DNA of 64,000 nucleotides from Kalmusia sp. IMI 367209 (lineage: Eukaryota > Ascomycota > Dothideomycetes > Pleosporales > Didymosphaeriaceae): NCBI GenBank assembly GCA_027946365.1, contig JAPEUQ010000006.1, positions 1,488,001 through 1,552,000 on the forward strand. Reading direction: 5' to 3'. Shown piece by piece: positions 11,993 to 23,181 of this stretch; within the stretch, counting starts at the first letter, position 1, and the number at the start of each line of letters is the position of its first letter. The notes under the pieces are model-generated. The model saw only the letters and a program-made list of their open reading frames with translations. It was not told the DNA's origin and searched no databases. The translations under genes were made by a program, and so were the position numbers.

Positions 11993-13270
11993 ATGGTGAG
12001 CACTTCCCCCGCAACGCAGCTTCTGAGCTTGTCCCCGCTGATGCGCCGCTCCCATTCCAGGCAAACGTAATAACGAATTCCGCCGGCCACGATGACATGA
12101 TTGTACGTCCAATCTAATTCGCTCTGTCTATACACGTCCTTGGGTCGCCATGAATACATGTATTGCGACCAGTATCGACGGCCACACGAATGGCAACATG
12201 AACGGCTATTCGAAGGGCAACTTGGTTGTCGATCTGCTATCCTTCGAGGCTAATGAGATGCAGCACGATGCTGTCCTGGACTACTATGGCAGGCGGTTAG
12301 CCACGTGTTCTTCGGACAAAACGATCAAAATCTTCGAGGTGGAGAACGAATCGCACAGGCTGATCGAAACATTGAAAGGGTAGGCTGCCCCCCACCCGGC
12401 TTCTATGTACCTTGCTAATGACGCGATAGACACGAGGGCGCCGTCTGGTGCGTTGCATGGGTAGGCTACCTCCAAGCTAGTCGGCAAGATTGCGGTATTG
12501 ACACTTTTGGGATAGGCACACCCAAAATACGGCAACATCCTCGCTTCTTCTTCATACGACGGAAAGGTCCTCATATGGCGCGAACAAAATGGCACATGGC
12601 AGAAAATCTACGACGTCGCCCTCCACTCCGCCTCCGTCAACCTAGTTGCATGGGCACCCCATGAAGCGGGTTGTCTCCTCGCTTGCGCCTCCTCGGACGG
12701 CAACGTTTCAGTTCTCGAATTCAAGGACAATGCGTGGTCACATCAAATATTTCAGGCATGTGGCTCAGGCGTCAACAGCGTGAGCTGGGCACCCGCCTAT
12801 GCACCGGGCCAGGTCATCACAGCGAGTGGAAACGCATCGGGTACCGCGAGGCGATTCGTTACGGGCGGCAGTGATTGCCAAGTGAAGATTTGGGAGTTCA
12901 GCCCCGAGAGCGGAACCTACCAAGGTGCTGGAATTCTGCCAGGTCACACCGACTGGGTGCGCGACGTTGCTTGGTCGCCGACGGTTCTATCCAAGTCATA
13001 CATTGCGTCGGCGAGTCAGGACAAGACGGTGCGCATCTGGACGTCCTCAGATTTGCGTAAGCTCTCGAAAGAACATAACTGTAAAACAATGCGCTAACAA
13101 GGGCAGGGGAGTGGAAGTCCACCGTCCTAAACGTCGAAGCGGTCGCGTGGCGCGTAAGCTGGAGCTTGAGCGGCAACGTCCTAGCGATCAGCACTGGTGA
13201 CAACAGGGTCAGCTTGTGGAAGGAGAAGCTCAGCGGTGGCTGGGAGTGCGTCAAGACGATCGAGGAGTAG
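11993..13270 (+). CDS. SEC13: COPII coat / nuclear pore WD40 protein Sec13
   Basis: The proposed product is 298 residues in six exons: 11993-11995, 12061-12102, 12264-12379, 12430-12460, 12516-13056 and 13107-13270. All joins keep frame. The sequence is unmistakable Sec13: [20 protein letters not shown], the S-Y-D-G-K-V-L-I-W repeat, [16 protein letters not shown] and [12 protein letters not shown]. It forms a six-bladed open propeller that Sec31 completes in the outer cage of ER-derived COPII vesicles; the same subunit sits in the Nup84 complex of the pore and in the SEA complex. Length matches fungal orthologues. Exon 1 contains only the start codon, and a 65-base intron follows immediately. 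Confidence 0.96.
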
Positions 13271-14714
13271 ACCACTAGTTTGCATAAACAGTTTGTGAAA
13301 GTCATGGAAGAAAAGACTTATACACCGAGACTGCTCGTTCCCATATCCATGCAAAGGATGCACTGGATTCAGTTGAACGGGTTGGAACGAGGCACTCTAA
13401 AGCGTTAATCGAAGCGACACAACATCCCACTTGGCATGTATAATCCAGAGGAGAACGGACAGCGTCAAACAATATTCCTGATTGGCATTAGATCGGAAAG
13501 TTAGACAACATACTTTATTTCCAGAAAAGAAAATTTATGATATTACTGTGATGTCGCTTTCTCGAATCTCACTATAGACATAGCATGCTCTATCAGTTTG
13601 CTCCATGAGATGGGGCAGGTACTCTTTTCCCTAAAGCATGTATCATGTATCATGGGTGGATAAATCCGCATTGCGTCTCTTGATTTTATAATCAATGCTG
13701 CAGTAGAACACAGAACATCAACTTGGGGCGTTATATCTTTGGGAAACCCTTATTCGAGTGCACCTTGTCTATATTTAAGACAAAATCAGAATTGTAGTCT
13801 CATGTTCCCTCTCGCAGTCTAGGAGAGCATTAAGTAACACGATGGTAACTAGGTCATCGCACTTGTTCAAAACCTCCCTACGTCTTCTGCTTCGTTCACA
13901 CTCACGACGCCCTCGCTGTATACTATTGTACTTAAAAATGCACCTCCCAATCGTCATGGTGTGTGAAATATCAGAAATTTTGAGAAAAAAAAAAAGCCCA
14001 GATATGAATAAAATGATCTGCGGACATGCACACACTCAAAACGAAGGGGACCTGGGATAATGGCCTGGATCCCTGGGCTCGAAGATTTTCCAAGAGCAAG
14101 GTGGCGAAGACGTTTTCGAGGGGACACACATTAAGAAAGAGTGGTTCGACTGAGCACGAGAAAGAAACATCCATTAGCGTACCGATGCCCTGCTGTTGAA
14201 CAGAGTGGAGATACAAAGGACAGTTTTCATACTATATTAGACAATTCACGCTAATTCTCCTACACCAAGTATCAGATCGAGTCATGTTGTTTGTGCGTTC
14301 GGGTACCGATTAGAAAGATGAAGGATGGAGAAGCATGTGAAGATTTGAATAACTGATTAGTCATATTATCTCACAGCTACCCATGGGCACCCTCGACGTT
14401 GGAGTGATAGTTTTTATGTTATCAGGCTGTTGTTGGGCTATATCTAAGGCTGGGCATTGGATGAACGTATGACGAGATTGAGATCAAGTGTGGATCATGA
14501 GACGGAGAGGGCGAAGAGTTCTAGGTTTATTGGTTGTTGGAAACATGGTGGCAGACCGAGATGCTATGATGGCGAGGAGTGCGCTATTCGGGTTTCAATG
14601 CTGGGAGTTCTCCTCCTTGGGAGTCTGAAGAATTTATTCCATTATCAGAGTAGAGCGCACAACTGCCAATATTCTTGACGTATTCAATCCGACAACAATC
14701 TTGGTCTTGTCAAT
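13271..14714. other. Convergent intergenic region SEC13 / QNG1
   Basis: This lies between two 3' ends and is relatively AT-rich. It contains an A-run at 13985-13995 and a short CATGTATCATGTATCATG repeat near 13638. No gene is supported. Confidence 0.5.
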
Positions 14715-15975
14715 TTAGTACCAGATACTTCTCGTTCTATGATGTGGAAGTGCTTCCTCGCCGGCCTTCTCCTTCTCTTTCGCCAAATCGTACAAGAAAA
14801 AATCGAGTAGAATGGCGTTGATCTTCGCATCAGGTTGGAGCTTGAGGATTTCGCGGCGAAGCAACTCGACGGCCCAAATACTGCAGCCTAGGAAGATGTT
14901 AGACCAGCATGATGTACTGGATACAAATTATTTACCGCGTATTTGTAACTCCCACGAATGGCCTGGAGGGATCACTTCGCGTCGGCGCATGCGAGCTTCA
15001 AGTGGAGGGCAGTATGAAATAAGGCCTAGCGAGTGTAGGATCTGCGGAACGCGGTAGTCTGATTGATCAGTTGCGATGTAATATGAGTGCATGGTCGACG
15101 AAACCTACCTGCAAACATGGTGATCTTGTCGATGTCATTAAAAGCTCCGTAGCCTTCTTCTTCGAAGGCCGCCCACAGATCCGCAACGAGGATCTGCGCA
15201 CGCTTCAAAAAGCGCACTTTCTTCTTCTCAAAGGTTGCCTCATCTCGGAAACAGTCAAATCGATCGGCTAGAAGGTTGACCAGGCCAGCTGCAGAGCCTT
15301 TTGCATCTTCTATGAGTGTGGTAACGCTACTGTCGAATTGCTGTTACGTTAGATTATGGACTAAGTGATGCCGTCAAGTCTCAGAGAGATATGAAGCGTA
15401 CACACCTCGTGTAATATTCGGCCGGCTTCGCGCAAACATTGAACTCTTTGTTCAAACATGGGTATTTCTTCTTCAGTGTCCGAGCGGAACACATTCTTCA
15501 ACACTTCTTCAGTGCATTTTTCTTCATCAATCCAGAATTCCGGGCTCGTGATCGGGATGTCCTCATCAAGCGCTCTCTGCAACGCAGCAACAAGGCTCCA
15601 GTATCCGGTCCACTTCTTGTCCTTGTAAGTAACAGCATATCTCTGTTCCTCACTCTTCTCGCTCCAGAAACTGAAGTTCAGGAGGTCCATGGTAAAGATA
15701 AAGTTCACGGTGGCTTCGTCTTTGGACTTTGGGTGCAGTTCATGCTCAGCCCAGGCTTTGGTGCTGTACTCACGCTTCTGCATCTCTTCCAGAACGGCAA
15801 TGGCCGCTACCTTGCTGTGTGACATGCTGAGAGCGACATCGATGCTGTTGTCAAATATGAACTGGGCATTCTCGAGCACCTTGGTCTCAGGAGGGGCATT
15901 GGGATCTGAGCCGCCTAGGCCAAACTTTTGTCGTAGCAATGCCAATAGCTCGTGATCCACATCGTCGTCGGACAT
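14715..15975 (-). CDS. QNG1: Queuosine 5'-phosphate N-glycosylase/hydrolase (DUF2419, Qng1)
   Basis: The proposed product is 365 residues in four exons: 15975-15406, 15340-15109, 15058-14936 and 14887-14715. It matches the DUF2419 queuosine-salvage family (human QNG1/C9orf64): FIFDNSIDVALSM, HELHPKSKDEATVNFIFTMD, LLNFSFWSE, KKVRFLKRAQILVADLWAAF and the hallmark F-A-D-Y-R-V-P-Q segment (Asp268, encoded across the exon 2/3 junction), then an H-S-W-E-L-Q-I-R helix. The enzyme releases queuine base from queuosine-5'-monophosphate so that it can be reinserted at the wobble position of GUN tRNAs; eukaryotes cannot make queuine themselves. It is probably cytosolic. The 390-base gap to UBA2 on the opposite strand must serve both promoters. 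Confidence 0.93.
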
Positions 15976-16365
15976 GTCGAACTACTGGAAAATGTGGGAT
16001 CGAATTTTGCAGCGAAATCGGAGGTGGATGAACACACCTCAGATCCTCAACTCACTAATCACGTTTTCGGGGGCCTTTAGGGACAAGTAAGAGAAAACTA
16101 CAACATGCGAGCGACAAACGCATGGAGGCCAGTTTCGGTCGTGGACCCTCATTCGCCGCTAGACCTCATAAGGCTGGATGGTCCTCGCCAAGAAATGCGG
16201 CTGCATCCAGTGTTGGCGAACCTCACTTTTCCGAATTGGACGGTTCCGGGGCAACGAGTCCGTGCCCCCTCTGACGTCCGACCTGAGCCTCTCTTTCCTT
16301 GCCAACACCTTCTCTCCTCTTACTCATACCGCCACATGCTCTAGGAGCCCGCTTTACCCGCATTG
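15976..16365. promoter_or_regulatory. Shared divergent promoter QNG1 / UBA2
   Basis: These 390 bases separate two start codons facing away from each other, so the region holds both 5' leaders and core promoters. No specific site is claimed. Confidence 0.6.
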
Positions 16366-18476
16366 ATGGCGACGGGACGCGACAGACATGCCGGCAGGAG
16401 CCTCGGCACCACGCTGCACGCGCGCATCAAGCAGGTACAACATCAATCATGCAATATACGCGCGTTGGCGATATACTGACGGGGTTTCTAGGCGCGCGTG
16501 CTGATGGTGGGCGCTGGCGGCATCGGATGCGAGTTGCTCAAGAACCTCGTCCTAACAGGCTTCGGCGAGATCCACATTGTCGACCTTGATACGATCGATC
16601 TTAGCAATCTGAATCGGCAGTTTCTGTTTCGCAACGAGCATATCAAGAAGTCTAAGGCATTGGTACGCACTTGCTACTCGCAAAGTGAGGCAATTAGCGC
16701 CGAGGCTGACTGTTGCTACAGGTTGCGAAAGAGTCGGCGGGCAGATTCAACCCCAACGTGAAAATCGAGGCGTACCACGACAACATCAAGGATCCCAGGT
16801 TCAATGTCGCATGGTTCAAGAAATTCGACATCGTTTTCAATGCGCTGGACAACTTGGAGGCGCGCCGCCATGTGAATAAGATGTGCTTGGCGGCCGACGT
16901 GCCCTTGATTGAGAGTGGGACAACTGGCTTCAACGGCCAGGTGCAGGTCATTCGGAAGGTGCGTGCGACATCGAGTCATATTTGGACTACTTGAATCTAA
17001 TGAAAAATGACAGGGCAAGACGCAATGCTACGATTGCACGCCGAAAGACGCACCCAAGTCCTTCCCTGTCTGCACTATTCGGAGTACGCCCTCGCAACCA
17101 ATTCACTGCATTGTATGGGCGAAATCATACCTCTTCACCGAGATCTTTGGCACTTCTGAAGACGATGCGCCGGAGTTGGACCATAGCGAAGATTCGGAGA
17201 ACGCGAAGGAGATTGAGAATTTGCGCAACGAGGCCCAGGCTCTGAAGCGCATCCGGGGGTCAATGGGCTCGAAAGATTTTCCCCGGCTAGTTTTTAACAA
17301 GGTATTCAAAGAGGACATTGAGCGGTTACGCAGCATGGAGGATATGTGGAAGACCCGAACGGCGCCAACGGCTCTTGATTATGAGACGCTCTCGCAAGAA
17401 GTTGCCAGTGTTGAGGAGAGTATCTCGCAAAAAGATCAAGTGGAGTGGACGGTCACCGAGAACTTCGCCGTCTTTTTAGACAGTCTGCGACGGCTGAGTG
17501 ATCGCATGGAAGAGACACGGGCAAACACGGATACTGGGAACTCGCCACCAATACTTACTTTCGACAAAGACGATGCAGATACTCTGGACTTTGTTGCTGC
17601 GAGCGCAAATCTCAGGTCTATTATATTTGGCATTGGAGGGCGTTCAAAGTTCGACATCAAGCGTATGTATAGCTTCACTTATACTCACGACTCTTACTGA
17701 CTAGTATAGAAATGGCTGGTAACATCATCCCCGCAATCGCAACGACGAATGCGATGACGGCATCTATCTGCGTGCTACAAGCCTTCAAAGTAATGCGTGA
17801 CGAACTATCTAAGGCGAAAATGGTGTTCCTCGCACCGAATGGGACCGAGCGTCGATTGACCACTGAGGGATTGAGCGCGCCTAATCCTACTTGTCCTGTC
17901 TGCAGCGTCGCGCAGTCCACTATTGTCGTCGATGCTTCCCGAGCAACACTGAATGACCTTGTAGAGGGTCTTCTCCGGCTACAGCTCGGCTACGGTGAAG
18001 AGTTCAGCATTAACAGCGAAGCTGGCCTGCTTTATGACCCAGAGGAAGATACAAATCTGCCGAAGACTTTCAATGAGCTGGGACTGAAGAACGACACGAC
18101 TATTACGATTATCGATGACGCCGATGAGGACGCCAAAGTCAACTTGGTGCTGCATATATCTGAGCAAGAATTGGGCACGGAAGCGAAGCCCATAGACCTG
18201 ACTCAGAAACCGGACATTCCACTCAAGCCCAAGGCCTCTACCACTGATGCAAACAACCACATTCATCCGATAATCACAAATGGCCTCGTGAACGGCACTA
18301 CCAACGGCACTACTAATGGTACTGCTAATGGTACTCGCAAGCGAACGGCTGACGAGGCTGGTCTCGAAAACGATTTGGTTATCAAGAAAGGCAAGGTTGC
18401 CGCTAAACCCGACGACGACGACGTCATTCTCGTGGACGACTCAAACGATGGAGTCATTCTCATAGATGATGACTGA
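16366..18476 (+). CDS. UBA2: SUMO-activating enzyme catalytic subunit Uba2
   Basis: The proposed product is 630 residues in five exons: 16366-16434, 16492-16662, 16722-16958, 17014-17662 and 17710-18476. Uba2 with Aos1 adenylates SUMO, forms a thioester and passes it to Ubc9. Visible features are the ATP-binding loop G-A-G-G-I-G-C (30-36), [17 protein letters not shown], the paired zinc ligands C164/C167 and C437/C440, the catalytic Cys179 in F-P-V-C-T-I-R, a ubiquitin-fold region (about 450-520) and a basic/acidic tail with R-K-R-T and K-K-G-K clusters suited to nuclear import. The tail has an N-G-T-[TA] tandem repeat (about 18290-18335) and ends in two V-I-L-[VI]-D-D segments that look like SUMO-interacting motifs. 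It converges on the reductase gene, 246 bases away. Confidence 0.96.
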
Positions 18477-18722
18477 TTAGTTCCTTTCGCCATCTTGACC
18501 TGTACTTAAAACGTTTCAGTCTTGACCTTTTCACCAACTCTACATAGATCTCCCTCTTCGTTTATCACCAAGTCGTTCTTGACACTGGTATCTTTCCACG
18601 GCGTTTTAGGAGGATCATAGGATTATACCTGGAATCTGGGCTGGTGAATTGGATTCTGGATTGGTGATCTCTTATTGGGAGGTACCCATTGCATATAGCG
18701 AGGGAGCGGCGCAGGAGTAGTC

Positions 18723-19633
18723 TTAACAGGCCGACAGACCACCGTCGATTTTTATCACACAATTATGCGTATACTCGTTTTGCGCGAGGAACAGCGCTGC
18801 GGAGGCGATTTCTTCAGGCTTAGCTAAGCGGCCAAGTGGGATGCGCTGCTCAAGCGTGGCGCGATCGAGGTCTGAAGATTATAGTAGTTAGCCAGCCATC
18901 ATAAAGCGCGGCTTCGCCAATGCAGCCCATCATGACGGTTTAATAACTTACGTTCTGTCATATCTGTTTCGACATAGCCCGGCACAATAGCATTGACACG
19001 TATATGCGATCTTCCTAGTTCTGCAGCTAATGCACGCGTAAAACCCAATACACCTGCTTTGCTCGCAGCGTATGCAACTGCTCCATGACCTCCATGAGTA
19101 CCAAGTAAGCTCGAGACGTTTATAATCGAGCGCTGGTGTCTGTCACCATGCGATGACGTGAAATATCGGTTCCGCAAGAGATAGCGTGTCCCAATCATCA
19201 TACTCGTGAGATTCGTATCTACAATTTCTTGTATCTTCTCTGGTGCCGTTGCGGCGAATAAACTGCTCTGCGTGATCCCCGCGCAATTGACTAGCACAGA
19301 GACGGTGTCCTTCGATTCCGCCTCTTCGTGCGTTTCACCCAGTAAGGACATCGACGTGGTTCCCCGTAAGGATGCCCCAATACCAGTATTACTCCAGAAT
19401 GAGGGGCTCGAGATGTCACCGGCTATGTAGGCATGCTTGGATCGGTTGCGGGAGGCGGAGGACACAGGATAGGTGGTGTTCAGGTATGAGACGGCAGCTT
19501 TGAGGGGGGCTTCTGAGCGCGAGAGAAGGGTGCAGCGGTAGCTATTACGGGCGAAGAGGTGAGCTATTGCGAGGCCAATGCCACGGGAGCCGCCGGTTAT
19601 GAGGACGTGTGGGGCATGTGAGTGAGGACTCAT
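18723..19633 (-). CDS. Short-chain dehydrogenase/reductase, 3-oxoacyl-ACP reductase (FabG/OAR1)-like
   Basis: The proposed product is 276 residues in two exons (19633-18952 and 18871-18723; phase-1 intron with GTAAGT donor). Classical SDR marks are all present: NAD(P) loop TGGSRGIG at 13-20, N-C-A-G, N-V-S-S with catalytic Ser, Y-A-A-S-K catalytic pair, and the R-V-N-A-I-V-P-G-Y-V-E-T-D-M segment. The end reads RLAKPEEIASAALFLAQNE, then I-D-G-G, as in beta-ketoacyl-ACP reductases. A plausible role is the reduction step of mitochondrial type II fatty-acid synthesis (yeast Oar1), though no clear targeting peptide is seen, and other carbonyl reductases look alike. An insertion of about 35 residues between strands 3 and 4 is longer than in bacterial FabG. 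Confidence 0.85.
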
Positions 19634-19928
19634 TTCTTTGTACGATGGTGACGAGGTATCTGATCGACAACACGTGGGGTGAAAAACAATTGTGCATATA
19701 GCCTATCGGTCTCAAACCTTTCTTTAGGCTGCGGATGGGGAGATCTAAGCTTCGATGTTGCTGCGATATGAAGTTCTGAGTTCAAGCTATGGATCGATTA
19801 GTCATCCTTCTTTACACGAAGAAACGTGATCGCGCGCTCTCAATCGCGCTCCCCGCTTTCGCCCCTCTTCACCACGAATCACACTGGTAACCCACTACAG
19901 CACCCATAGCCGCATATGCATCGTCGCA
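19634..19928. promoter_or_regulatory. Shared divergent promoter SDR / ELC1
   Basis: These 295 bases separate two divergent start codons. The region must hold both core promoters; no specific motif is claimed. Confidence 0.55.
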
Positions 19929-20417
19929 ATGTCCGAGTCTAAGAGCTCCGAATTTGTGACCTTGGTCTCGAACGACGGCTACGAATTCAAGATCCTGCGC
20001 TCCGCCGCCTGCATCGCGGGCACGATCAAGAAGGCCCTGGATCCGATGTGTACGTCCTGTCCCTTTCTCCCCTCTTCTCCTTCTCCAAGTCTACCATACT
20101 AATTCAGTGAACAGCGGGCTTCAGAGAACAAGCACAAAACCGAGTCGATTTGCCCATGATAAAGTACGCCCCGCTGACTGCTTCCCACGCGGACAAGGAA
20201 TATGGGTCTGGATATCACTGACGGACACAGTGGAGTCGTCCTTGAGAAAGTCTGCGAGTATTTGTACTACAATCAGAAGCATGCTGAGAGCAAGGATGTG
20301 CCGGATATGGATATCCAGCCTGAGCTTTGCTTGGAGTTGTTGATCGCGGCGGATTATCTTGATGGTGAGTGGACAAGACGCGGGACGAGGGAGTAGATAC
20401 TAATGAGCTTAGTATGA
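19929..20417 (+). CDS. ELC1: Elongin C
   Basis: The proposed product is 102 residues in four exons: 19929-20049, 20115-20163, 20231-20364 and 20413-20417. The BTB/POZ-like fold of Elongin C is clear: EFVTLVSNDGYEFKILRSAA, L-D-P-M-S-G-F, then G-V-V-L-E-K-V-C-E-Y-L-Y-Y-N and DVPDMDIQPELCLELLIAAD. Elongin C bridges BC-box substrate receptors to a cullin; in yeast Elc1 works with Cul3 in clearing stalled RNA polymerase II. Length matches the family. The last exon adds only the second and third bases of a Val codon and the stop; the intron before it (TACTAAT branch site, TAG acceptor) gives the standard L-D-V end. A second acceptor at 20107 for intron 1 would break the frame. Confidence 0.93.
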
Positions 20418-21693
20418 GTTAAGGAAGGTAGAGATGGCGAATAGCGAGTGGCCCAAATTTTTGAGTGCTCCTGTGAACGCGGGGCGAAATGGAACGAGCC
20501 AAAGAGTGATAAAGTTCGAGCACGATCGGATATACCCAGCGCATACGGTCCCATGATAACAGTTGGACAATGAGATGATAGCCGAGGGATGCGCGAAGCG
20601 CTCAGGAGATGGTACGGACGGACGATGGTAACGCTGAAGGATGGATAGTCTATGAAACAGGGTGCGTCAATTCTGGTCACACAGAAGACAACGTGTTCGT
20701 CGTACACAATTCATTTGAGACTACCTACGGAATTCTTTCATGACAAGTCCCTTATACCTACTATCCGCGCAATGTGCTGACTTTCATCCCGAGCCTATTA
20801 GTCTAATTTCTAAACATTTTATCCAAATACACTTCTCGAACAGCTAGATGTAGACGATATAAGGGTAAGCCATCATTATTTGAGCACTGCTCTGGAAATT
20901 AATGCCTGAATAGTTTGGAGAAAGTTTATGGCTATGTATGCATTGCTATCTACATGCTATAGTACGCCCTCATCCCGCCGTGCAAGGTCCTCTGATCTAA
21001 AGAATTTGTGCGCGCCCTGCCACCCCAGACCCTACCATTAATGACAAATAAGGCTAGATATATACCTTAGTATTACAGACTTTGTAGTAACACACTGTGT
21101 AAAGCAGCTGACGTAGACTCCGAAATTTTGAAATAGGCCAGCTGGGGTTACCGAACCTGAGACCAATTAGCTCAGACATATGTAGTAGGATGGAGACAGG
21201 CCCACAATAAAAAGGCCCTTCTATAACGTACTGGACCTCGGCTGGGATCGAGCGGCCATGACTTGGTGTTTGAGCTGTGATTCAGCATCCCTAGGGAAGA
21301 AAGTGGACTTTGACGCAGTAAGTGGCAGCTGGTTCGCGTCATCGGGCATTGTGAGATTCGAATTTGGTAGTAACTATCTCTTGTGTACCTTCTTAGATTA
21401 AGGTACCACTTGATGTTGCCATGTGCTCTGTGTTCACCAAACTTACCGGGTTGTCAGCGCGTGACCCCAACACGTCGAACACACCTGCCCCCAATCTTCA
21501 TGTACCAACACGCGTCAGATGTCGCCCGAGTGTTTGCACCTCAACTTGCACCTCTTCATCAGCCAAATCCTCTCAATCCGTCATCCGCACATAAATACTC
21601 CGAGGCCTCTGCATCCCCATCACAGACTCACGACTCTTCATTTCTATCATACCGAACTAAACACTTAGCTACGCCTCTCACACCGAAGTCAGA
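20418..21693. other. Intergenic region ELC1 to first small secreted protein gene
   Basis: This tract is AT-richer than the housekeeping block before it (about 20.75-21.3 kb). No gene is supported. It includes one copy of a 21-base direct repeat (20433-20453), sixteen bases after the ELC1 stop. Confidence 0.5.
20433..20453 (+). repeat. 21-base direct repeat, copy 1
   Basis: The core gatggcgaatagcgagtgg plus two further bases is repeated exactly at 22138-22158. Both copies are on the + strand, just after a stop codon. Confidence 0.85.
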
Positions 21694-22128
21694 ATGCGCT
21701 TCGCCGTCCCAACTACTCTCCTCTTCGGCCTCGCGCTTGCCAGCGCTGCCCCCACCGCTCAAGACACCAAGGTCGGACTCCTCATCTACGGCGACGTGAG
21801 CCTGCCCTTGACGCCTGGTTGCCAAAAGGTACCCCAGAATAAGGAAGATGGCTTGCCAGAGCCTAGTAATTACTTCACCAAGCTTCAAGTCAATGGGGGA
21901 TGGATCTGCAACTTGTATCGGTAAGTTGATAGTCTGCATGATGTCGCGCCAAGAACCTGGCTACTCAGAAATTCGTATGCTGGGTTCTATGATTACCAGA
22001 GTGCTCACTTGGATCTTAATAGTGATTACGAGTGCGCCGAGAAGCCTTTCCGCATTACCAAGGGTCCTGGTTCAAGTGCGGAGTACGAGTCCAGTGGGCT
22101 CTTCAGTGCCAGCTGCTCGAAAAATTAG
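21694..22128 (+). CDS. Small secreted cysteine-containing protein (SSP1), candidate effector
   Basis: The proposed product is 128 residues in two exons (21694-21920 and 21969-22128; GTAAGT donor, CTCAG acceptor, phase 2). Residues 1-18 (MRFAVPTTLLFGLALASA) form a clean signal peptide. The mature part has four cysteines (43, 72, 98, 125) and no transmembrane segment. The intron splits the codon of Arg76 at the end of I-C-N-L-Y-R, and the tail carries K-G-P (107-109) and a last Cys near the end. These features, including the intron phase, match the three minus-strand genes that follow. I do not recognise a named family. Size, secretion and cysteines are typical of fungal effectors or antimicrobial small proteins; that role is inference. 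Confidence 0.8.
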
Positions 22129-22671
22129 CGCAATATTGATGGCGAATAGCGAGTGGCCACCCAGGGATGGGGTGTAATTAATGGTGTGTAGTTACGACGT
22201 CTTGCGGAATGTTTTGTTGAAAGTGAACAAGCATACAGGGCTAGCTTCGTTAGTACACGTTGAGCACGGCGTACAGTCAGAGCCTCCAAGTTTTCATAAT
22301 GTTCTTGCTAGTATCAATCGTAGCGAATTCAATGCATGACGATGTTTCCTGCGATACTTGGTGATGGTACTAAACGCGCTTGGTCCCCATTCACCGGAAG
22401 CCACGCACTCCTGACTTTGACGGCGCAAAAAAAGGCCTCGAGTCCATTGTAGCTAGGTCATACCTGATAGCATGTAAAGAAACTACATGGTGTGTAAACA
22501 GAGGTTCTTATTATCGAGCAAATCAAGATCTATAGCGTCCATCGGAAGATGAAACACCTTCACAAGACTGACCTGTTTCTGATCAAACATTTGTTCCGCA
22601 GGCGCACTCTCCATGTACCCTTAACGCCCCCAAAACTAGAATCTGGAGGCATGCCCAACTGTATCTTCCTA
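22129..22671. other. Convergent intergenic region SSP1 / SSP2
   Basis: This separates the 3' ends of two small secreted protein genes. It begins with copy 2 of the 21-base repeat. No gene is seen. Confidence 0.5.
22138..22158 (+). repeat. 21-base direct repeat, copy 2
   Basis: Identical over 21 bases to 20433-20453. It begins ten bases after the SSP1 stop codon, a position equivalent to that of copy 1 after ELC1. Confidence 0.85.
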
Positions 22672-23181
22672 CTACAATGCCAGAGTCACAACCACTGCGA
22701 CTGCGACCACGCTCACCAAGAAGCAGAATCCTGCCGCTTTAGTTGTCCCACTCCCGCTGCTAGCACCATCCGTCCGCTTGCACTTGTAGAAGTTCATCGG
22801 ACCATAGATGAGTGTATCCCGCACATCGCTATCGTTAACCTTCCTTTGACCGATGCCGCCGCAGCTAATACTAGAATCAGTCAATTATCAACCGCTATGA
22901 CAACATAGAGGTGAGTGGAGGGTTGTTTACTCGTAGTAGAATTCACAGTCGCAGGCCTTAAGGACGCTAAGGAACATTGCGGGCTTCGGCATGGCGTTGC
23001 AGGTATCGTTGTCGGAGAGACAAACGCCAGTCGTGTCGTGCTTGGTGCAATCCGGCGCCGTGGCGTTCAGCATCTGCTTCGTCCAGCCGCAGAAAGAGGG
23101 GTGCGTTTTCGGTTCTTGGTGTTGAAGGGCGGCGGCGAGAGCAGCAAGAGCGAGGAGAGTATTTGCTGCCGAGAGCTTCAT
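22672..23181 (-). CDS. Secreted cysteine-rich protein with hydrophobic C-terminal anchor signal (SSP2)
   Basis: The proposed product is 149 residues in two exons (23181-22931 and 22870-22672; phase-2 intron of 60 bases, GTAAAC donor). Residues 1-19 (MKLSAANTLLALAALAAAL) are a signal peptide. Nine cysteines follow (31, 45, 54, 61, 77, 79, 87, 114, 133). The intron splits the Asp84 codon just after C-D-C-E-F-Y-Y. The second exon has Y-G-P-M-N-F-Y-K-C, a short Ser/Gly linker and a C-terminal hydrophobic stretch of about 18 residues ending the protein, which suggests a GPI anchor or membrane tether. The acceptor could also be six bases downstream, removing two residues. Without splicing the frame would stop at 22927 and lose the anchor. 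Function unknown. Confidence 0.75.

Noticed and set aside
22927..23181. Single-exon 84-residue version of SSP2
   Set aside because: The stop lies within a GTAAAC donor context; splicing continues the frame into a second exon that matches the layout of the neighbours.
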